Shown: piece after piece, positions 59,416 to 64,000 of the stretch
Position numbering within the stretch: the first letter of the stretch is position 1
Layout: the number at the start of each line of letters is the position of its first letter
Origin: an uncultured Bacilli bacterium
GTDB taxonomy: Bacteria > Bacillota_I > Bacilli_A > RF39 > UBA660
Reading direction: 5' to 3'
Assembly: GCA_934096035.1 (NCBI GenBank)
Contig: CAKOKX010000001.1
Span: forward strand, 248,001 to 312,000
DNA: 64,000 nucleotides
Notes under the pieces: model-generated
Databases searched by the model: none
What the model saw: only the letters and a program-made list of their open reading frames with translations
Told to the model about the DNA's origin: nothing
Program-made: the position numbers and the translations under genes

Positions 59416-59992
59416 AGTAAGTGATTCAGAACTTTTAATGCTTTTTCACGAAAAAGTTGAAGAAGCAGAAAAGATGTTAAACCAAAAATATGAAATAATA
59501 ATTAAGTTGATCCTTAAAAAGTACATACCAATTATTAAAATATTAAATATATCTTTTGAAGATTTATATAATGAGTGTTTTGAACTTTATCATAATGCGT
59601 TAGAAAATTACCGTAACAAAACAAGTGCAAGTTTTAACACCTATGTTAGTTTAATAATTGAAAGGAAAGTAAAAAAAACAATTATTAAGGAATATAAAGA
59701 ACGAAAAAAATATACTATAATATATATAAAAGACATGATGGATAATTTTAATAGTGATAATAAGTATGCAAAAGACCCTTTAGAAATACTATGTGAAAAT
59801 GAAAATTTAGAAGAAATGAATAATAAAATCACACAAAGACTGAATGAAAAAGAGATAAATATTTATAAATTAATGGTAAAAGGATTAAGTTGTAAAGACA
59901 TATCACTTACATTAAAGAAAGATTATTATTCAATCTATCGAAAAGTTAGGTCAATTAGAAAAAAGGTAAATTCAGAACTTAAAAATTTTTAA
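59408..59992 (+). CDS. RNA polymerase sigma factor, SigH-like
   Basis: A 194-residue sigma-70 family protein. Region 2 shows ISFEDLYNECFELYHNALEN and YVSLIIERKVKK, and region 4 has INIYKLMVKGLSCKDISLTL then KKDYYSIYRKVRSI, a helix-turn-helix. Position between rlmB and secE-nusG is that of sigH in Bacillota. Sequence is diverged and the role (competence, stationary phase or other) cannot be inferred. It is translationally coupled to rlmB. Confidence 0.75.
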   Translation: MNKVSDSELLMLFHEKVEEAEKMLNQKYEIIIKLILKKYIPIIKILNISFEDLYNECFELYHNALENYRNKTSASFNTYVSLIIERKVKKTIIKEYKERKKYTIIYIKDMMDNFNSDNKYAKDPLEILCENENLEEMNNKITQRLNEKEINIYKLMVKGLSCKDISLTLKKDYYSIYRKVRSIRKKVNSELKNF

Positions 59993-60077
59993 CCTAAATT
60001 ACTTGCATTTTAGGTATTATTATGCTATATTATAAATGAACACGAAAGTGTTTTTTTAAATGGAGGTTTTTTAGACT

Positions 60078-60344
60078 ATGGCAAAAGAAGCGAAAGAAAC
60101 AAAAAAAGTAACAAAAGTTACTAAAGACGCCAAGAAAAAAAATATTAAAACAAAAAAAGTAAGTAAAGGTCCTAAAGAAAGTTATATTAAAAAAGTAAAC
60201 AAAGAACTTAAATTAGTTAAATGGCCAACAGCAAAAGATGTGTTAAAATACACAATTTCAACAATTGTATTTTGTATAATATTATGTTGTTTATTTATGT
60301 TATTGAACTTAATATTATCAGTAGTTAAAGGATGGTTAGCATAA
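60078..60344 (+). CDS. secE: Preprotein translocase subunit SecE
   Basis: An 88-residue SecE with a long Lys-rich N-terminal extension (about 35 residues), the conserved YIKKVNKELKLVKWPTAKDV amphipathic region and one membrane helix. It clamps SecY in the membrane. The usual upstream rpmG is absent. Its stop overlaps the nusG start by one base (TAATG). Confidence 0.93.
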   Translation: MAKEAKETKKVTKVTKDAKKKNIKTKKVSKGPKESYIKKVNKELKLVKWPTAKDVLKYTISTIVFCIILCCLFMLLNLILSVVKGWLA

Positions 60345-60877
60345 TGGAAAAACTTTGGTATGTAGTAAATACTTATTCAGGACATGAAAATAAAGTAAAA
60401 GAAAAATTAGAAGCAAGAACTGAATCAATGGGAATGCAAGATTATATTTTCCGTGTAATAGTTCCAGAAACAACAGAAGTTGAAGTAAAAGATGGAGTTA
60501 AAAAAGAAAAAGTTAAGAAAATGTTTCCAGGATATGTTTTAGTTGAAATGATTATGACAGATGAAGCTTGGTATATTGTAAGAAATACACCAGGTGTAAC
60601 AGGATTCATTGGCTCAAGTGGAAAAGGAGCGAAACCCACTCCATTACTTCCTCAAGAAATAGATAGAATACTAGCTAACATGGGTATGAGTAGAGTAGAT
60701 GTTGAATCAGAATTACAAGTTGGAGATACAGTTAATATTGTTGATGGACCATTCAGTGGTATGACTGGTAAAGTAGATAACATTGATCTTGAAAATAATA
60801 GATTAAATATTATAATTGACTTATTTGGTCAAGAAACAAATGTTGATGTAGAAGTATATCAAGTTAGTAAAATGTAA
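60344..60877 (+). CDS. nusG: Transcription termination/antitermination factor NusG
   Basis: A 177-residue NusG: the NGN domain (WYVVNTYSGHENKVKEKLE to FPGYVLVEM and VRNTPGVTGFIGS) and a C-terminal KOW domain (VGDTVNIVDGPFSGMTGKVD). It binds RNA polymerase and couples transcription with translation. ATG 60344 gives the standard start; the longer frame inside secE is not used. In most Bacillota rplK follows directly; here the next gene is unrelated and convergent. Confidence 0.97.
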   Translation: MEKLWYVVNTYSGHENKVKEKLEARTESMGMQDYIFRVIVPETTEVEVKDGVKKEKVKKMFPGYVLVEMIMTDEAWYIVRNTPGVTGFIGSSGKGAKPTPLLPQEIDRILANMGMSRVDVESELQVGDTVNIVDGPFSGMTGKVDNIDLENNRLNIIIDLFGQETNVDVEVYQVSKM

Positions 60878-60897
60878 TTGAAAAAAGTTGAAGGTTC

Positions 60898-61980
60898 TTA
60901 ATCTTCAGCTTTTTGTGTGCTTTCAAATATTTCTAAATTATTTTTAATTCTTTCATTATTAGGATTAATTTTTAAAGCTAATTTAGCATTTTTAATGGCA
61001 TTTTTATAATCCCCTAAATTAAAGTAAGCTATAGATAGTAAATCATTTAATGTTTCATCATAACTAAAAACTTCATTCATATACGTTTTAGGATTACTCT
61101 TAATTTTTAAAGCTTTAATAACATATTTACAAACATTTTTATAATCTTCTAAAGTATAATAAAGTAAGGCTATTTCCGTATACGGATCCCTTAAATATGG
61201 TGCTTCATTAATCGCTTTTAATAACCACATTTCTGCCTCATTATATCTATTTAAATTTTTATAACATCTAGAAATAAATCTCATGGATGCACATCTTTCA
61301 TCTTTCCATGTGGCAGATTCTAATCTTAAATGCTTAATTAAAGTATCAATTGCATCATTCCATCTTCCATAATACATGTATTCTCTTCCTAAATAATGCA
61401 TATTTCTATCATTTAAAGGATTTTCTCGAACAGATAATTCAAGCAAAGGTAAATAATTAGCTCGAGATTTTTCTTTATCTGGATAATGGTTAATTACAAT
61501 ATTATCTGTAAAGATTTGCTTTTCCTCATGATCGAACTTAAGTACTTCATGAACTGGATATATCCACTTACATCCATTTCTTTTATGTATTTTATCAGCA
61601 TAAAAACTTATCTTTGGAATATCATTTTCAATATACCAATTATAAACATATTTTAATCTATCAATATCATCATTCCAAATTTTTAAAATTTCTTCTTTCC
61701 AACCAGGAGCCATTATTTCATCTAAATCTAGAGAAATACATATATCATATTCATTAGGAATCATTTTTAATGCTTCATTCCTTGCAACATCAAAGCGCCA
61801 TGGTTTTATTATTTTTTTCTTAACAACAACTCCATGCTTTCTTAACTTTTCCCTAGTTTTATCAGTTGATCCTGTATCTAAAACAAATATGCCATCAGCA
61901 TCTTTTACAGATTCATACCATCTATCTACAAAATTCTCTTCATTTTTGCATATTGCATATACGCATATTTTTTTTATAAT
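60898..61980 (-). CDS. Family 2 glycosyltransferase with C-terminal TPR repeats, non-AUG start
   Basis: A ~360-residue protein. The N-terminal part has KKICVYAICKNEENFVDRWY, the nucleotide-sugar loop VLDTGSTDKT and the acidic SLDLDEIMAPG, all typical of GT2 enzymes. TPR-like helix pairs cover about 210-355 (ALLYYTLEDYKNVCKYVIKA). The first ATG in frame (61764) lies inside the catalytic domain, so the true start must be upstream. The most likely codon is ATT at 61980 after GAAGG, which gives the family-typical start. It follows the collagen-like gene by 28 bp and may glycosylate that protein. Confidence 0.75.
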   Translation of the reverse strand: MIKKICVYAICKNEENFVDRWYESVKDADGIFVLDTGSTDKTREKLRKHGVVVKKKIIKPWRFDVARNEALKMIPNEYDICISLDLDEIMAPGWKEEILKIWNDDIDRLKYVYNWYIENDIPKISFYADKIHKRNGCKWIYPVHEVLKFDHEEKQIFTDNIVINHYPDKEKSRANYLPLLELSVRENPLNDRNMHYLGREYMYYGRWNDAIDTLIKHLRLESATWKDERCASMRFISRCYKNLNRYNEAEMWLLKAINEAPYLRDPYTEIALLYYTLEDYKNVCKYVIKALKIKSNPKTYMNEVFSYDETLNDLLSIAYFNLGDYKNAIKNAKLALKINPNNERIKNNLEIFESTQKAED

Positions 61981-62008
61981 TATACCTTCTTTCTCTAAAT
62001 TATATAAA

Positions 62009-62899
62009 TTAATTTCCCAAATATTCTATAATTATCGTAACTGGTGAATTAACAAAATAAGAGTTACTATTAATATTTTTCAAATCTGGTGTTTTTAAAT
62101 ATATACTATGTTTTGATAAATTAACTAGATTATATTCGACATTTGTATCTAAAACAACAAGTATACCATCTGCGGTTATTTCTCTAGATACTTCATCAGG
62201 TATAAATGCACTTGCTCCAATATAAATGTTATCAGAATCTTTTGGTTTAAAACCTAAAGCCACAAAATCTTTATTAGCATCAAAATCAGTATCATTTTTT
62301 TTAACATATGCGTTAACTTTAAATGACACTTTAAAATGTCCAATTTTCCTAAATTTTATTGTATCGTTTTCCAACATAACAATATTTTTATTGTCAATTT
62401 CTTTCCTCGTTAAAGGAAGATTTCCCAATTCTTTAACTTCAATACCATCATTAGTAAAATTATCAATAAATTTTGCTAAATATGCCATTTCTATTAAACT
62501 TGGTCCTTGAGGTCCAGTTGGTCCAATATCTCCTTTTTCGCCTTTTATTCCATCAAAACCTTGTGGAATATAAAAATCTATTGTGTGAGTTTTGCCATCG
62601 TAAGTATCTTCAACTCTTGCTCTAGCATTAGCATCTAAAGTTTCTGTTTTACCTACCAAAATTCTATCTCCATTACCATCGCTACCTTTAGGTATGTAAA
62701 AATCTAAAACTACATTGGTATTAGTTCCATTATTTTGTACTCTAGCTTTTTGATTGGAATTAAGAGTATAAGTTTCTCCAACCTCAATAGTAGCAGGACC
62801 AGCAGGTCCTGTAGGTCCAGGAATTGGCATGCAAGTATAAATTGGCCCATCCAATTTTGCACATTTTACTTTTTTCTGAGCTTTTTCCAAATTGTTCAT
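62009..62899 (-). CDS. Collagen-like surface protein
   Basis: A 296-residue protein. Gly-x-y runs occur at about 28-36 (GPTGPAGPA) and 119-134 (KGEKGDIGPTGPQGP), separated by two copies of a ~45-residue beta module (LNSNQKARVQNNGTNTNVVL then DFYIPKG; LDANARARVEDTYDGKTHTI then DFYIPQG). The C-terminal 160 residues are beta-rich like the TNF/C1q-like heads of BclA-type proteins. There is no signal peptide, as in exosporium and other collagen-like proteins of Bacillota. The ribosome site is GGGGG, 11 bases before the ATG. The adjacent glycosyltransferase suggests glycosylation. Confidence 0.8.
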   Translation of the reverse strand: MNNLEKAQKKVKCAKLDGPIYTCMPIPGPTGPAGPATIEVGETYTLNSNQKARVQNNGTNTNVVLDFYIPKGSDGNGDRILVGKTETLDANARARVEDTYDGKTHTIDFYIPQGFDGIKGEKGDIGPTGPQGPSLIEMAYLAKFIDNFTNDGIEVKELGNLPLTRKEIDNKNIVMLENDTIKFRKIGHFKVSFKVNAYVKKNDTDFDANKDFVALGFKPKDSDNIYIGASAFIPDEVSREITADGILVVLDTNVEYNLVNLSKHSIYLKTPDLKNINSNSYFVNSPVTIIIEYLGN

Positions 62900-63198
62900 A
62901 GTTATTCAACCCCCTTAGGATATACTATGTTAAAAAAACACTTTTAAATAATTACCATGCCTAAAAGTTAAATGAGAAAAGAAGAGATATTAATAAATAA
63001 TAATATTATACGTTATTTTATTGACGATATGTAATGGTAGAATGTTAAATAAATATAGTTTTAACTAAATTTTATGCTATTCCTGATTTTATATATAATC
63101 TAACATAATTATGTTACTACAATCAAAGATTTATTAAAAAAATAAAGTTTTTGAAAATATCAAAAATAATAAATTATATATGCAAAGCTCAACAAATA
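62900..63198. other. Divergent intergenic region
   Basis: Holds the ribosome site and upstream region of the collagen-like gene (minus) and AT-rich DNA ahead of the HD-domain gene. A TTGACG at 63021-63026 could be a -35 box, but nothing coding follows. No repeat seen. Confidence 0.4.
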
Positions 63199-63227
63199 TT
63201 GTTAATAAAATAAATATGTACTATAAT
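63199..63227 (+). promoter_or_regulatory. Promoter of the HD-domain gene
   Basis: TTGTTA (63199-63204), 17 bp and TATAAT (63222-63227) lie 20 bp before the ATG; the -35 is part of the palindrome AACAAATATTGTTA. Confidence 0.7.
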
Positions 63228-63246
63228 ATTAATGCGGAGAAAAAAG

Positions 63247-64000
63247 ATGAAAGAAGATAAGGTTTATTTAAAATACAAAGAATTTACTAAGCAATACAAA
63301 TTATCAAATTATGATACAAAGAGGTTATGGAAGATAATTGAACCTATTGCAACTCATGAAGAATTTGTTAAAAGATGTAGTGATCCTTATTTTCATCATG
63401 ATATAAAAACCCTCGGAGATCATATTCTTTGTGATGCCATAGTTACATATAAATTAGCAACTAAACTAAAAAGAAAAAATCATGCATTAAAAAGTATAAA
63501 TATAGAACTTGCGGTAGTAATAGCAATGTTTCATGATTTATATGAATTGCCATGGCAAAATATAGATATAAAGAAAATAATGCGAAATAAACATGGGTTT
63601 GTTCATCCAATCGAAGCAATTACTAACGCTATAACATGGTATCCAGAATATTTTGAAAATAAGGATAAAGCCATGGCTATAATTGATGGTGTACTTCATC
63701 ATATGTTTCCTTTGGCAGTAAGAAGAATAGATGGCACCGATATGGAACTTAACAACAAAGAAAAGTATGAAAAGTTACCAAAAAAATATAAAGATATGAT
63801 TAAATTATCCACAGATATAGGCAAAATTGGCCATTATTCTTTAAGAAAAACATTTTTTGTAGAAGGAAGAATTATGTCAAAAGCAGATAAACTTGTAGCT
63901 TTAAAAAAAGATATTGGTTCATTTAATGGATATCTTGCCCTTTTAAGTGGAAAGAATAAAAATATTAAGAAAAAACATAATAAAAATGGTGATAATAATG
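63247..64000 (+). CDS. HD domain phosphohydrolase-like protein (truncated by window end)
   Basis: At least 251 codons run off the right edge without a stop. The sequence has DPYFHHDIKTLGDHILCDAI early, then VVIAMFHDLYELPWQ, which carries the His-Asp pair, and GVLHHMFPLAVRR later, the order of an HD metal-dependent phosphohydrolase. Related proteins are annotated as HD-domain hydrolases of unknown substrate. GCGGAG precedes the ATG at 63247. The Lys/Asn-rich end (KKKHNKNGDNN) suggests that the true stop is close. Confidence 0.75.
   Translation, partial: MKEDKVYLKYKEFTKQYKLSNYDTKRLWKIIEPIATHEEFVKRCSDPYFHHDIKTLGDHILCDAIVTYKLATKLKRKNHALKSINIELAVVIAMFHDLYELPWQNIDIKKIMRNKHGFVHPIEAITNAITWYPEYFENKDKAMAIIDGVLHHMFPLAVRRIDGTDMELNNKEKYEKLPKKYKDMIKLSTDIGKIGHYSLRKTFFVEGRIMSKADKLVALKKDIGSFNGYLALLSGKNKNIKKKHNKNGDNN

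Noticed and set aside
63021..63060. Additional promoter (TTGACG) in the last intergenic region
   Set aside because: No -10 box at proper spacing and no product before the HD gene promoter.
1..64000. Mycoplasma-type code (TGA as Trp)
   Set aside because: Conserved tryptophans are encoded by TGG, and genes end cleanly at TGA, TAA or TAG, so the standard code applies.

Overview
The window is very AT-rich DNA from a Gram-positive-type bacterium of the Bacillota. Standard code fits throughout: TGG is used for Trp and TGA only as stop. Strong AGGAGG ribosome sites, TTGACA-N17-TATAAT promoters, a rlmB-sigH-secE-nusG cluster and a FemAB-type peptidoglycan enzyme point to a low-GC Bacilli or Mollicutes-neighbouring lineage that keeps a cell wall. 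Pyruvate:ferredoxin oxidoreductase and an [FeFe]-hydrogenase suggest a fermenting anaerobe, possibly from the gut. The exact taxon cannot be fixed from this window.

Positions 1-28.5 kb are mostly core. They hold tRNA-Cys, a S26B signal peptidase, a dicarboxylate/amino-acid symporter, a TetR regulator overlapping a hydrogenase, and two tandem thioredoxin-like membrane proteins. The rplK-rplA and rplJ-rplL genes follow with L1-type and L10 leaders. Next come a putative type I toxin-antitoxin locus (9.7-10.0 kb), an ABC transporter with a YtrA-type GntR regulator, a pilin-like microprotein with a WYL regulator, the str operon (rpsL-rpsG-fusA-tuf), a FemAB protein, enolase, PFOR (nifJ) and recG. 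A divergent small RNA gene lies between nifJ and recG.

Positions 29-45 kb are accessory. A minus-strand operon encodes a zinc-ribbon/HEPN protein, a DnaQ-BRCT exonuclease, an OLD-family ATPase-TOPRIM nuclease and a UvrD-like helicase; the last two form a Gabija-like pair. It is bordered by a MobV relaxase remnant and by two C-rich RNA elements. Further right lie a DUF1848 protein, a membrane XRE regulator, a protein with two HEPN-type motifs, a S41 protease, a 1288-residue helical-repeat/phosphoesterase protein and a 52-residue protein with 19 cysteines.

Positions 44.77-55.96 kb form an immobilised integrated element bounded by imperfect 51-bp direct repeats. It carries a Fic protein, a broken tyrosine integrase, a frameshifted excisionase-like gene, seven helically phased repeats, and a six-gene restriction-like cluster: Dam-type methylase, DUF3883 nuclease, 74-residue protein, GHKL ATPase and two unknown proteins. 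That cluster is the best candidate here for an undescribed defence system.

Positions 56-64 kb return to core: DUF362 protein, pncC, a YhcC-like radical SAM protein, tRNA-Thr, rlmB, a SigH-like sigma factor, secE and nusG. A collagen-like surface protein with a TPR glycosyltransferase, which appears to start on ATT, and a truncated HD-domain gene end the window.

A recurring thread is RNA-level control. Several short transcripts have their own promoters and terminators and carry a CCCCC(TGAA) motif, and four genes use unusual GGGGG ribosome sites.
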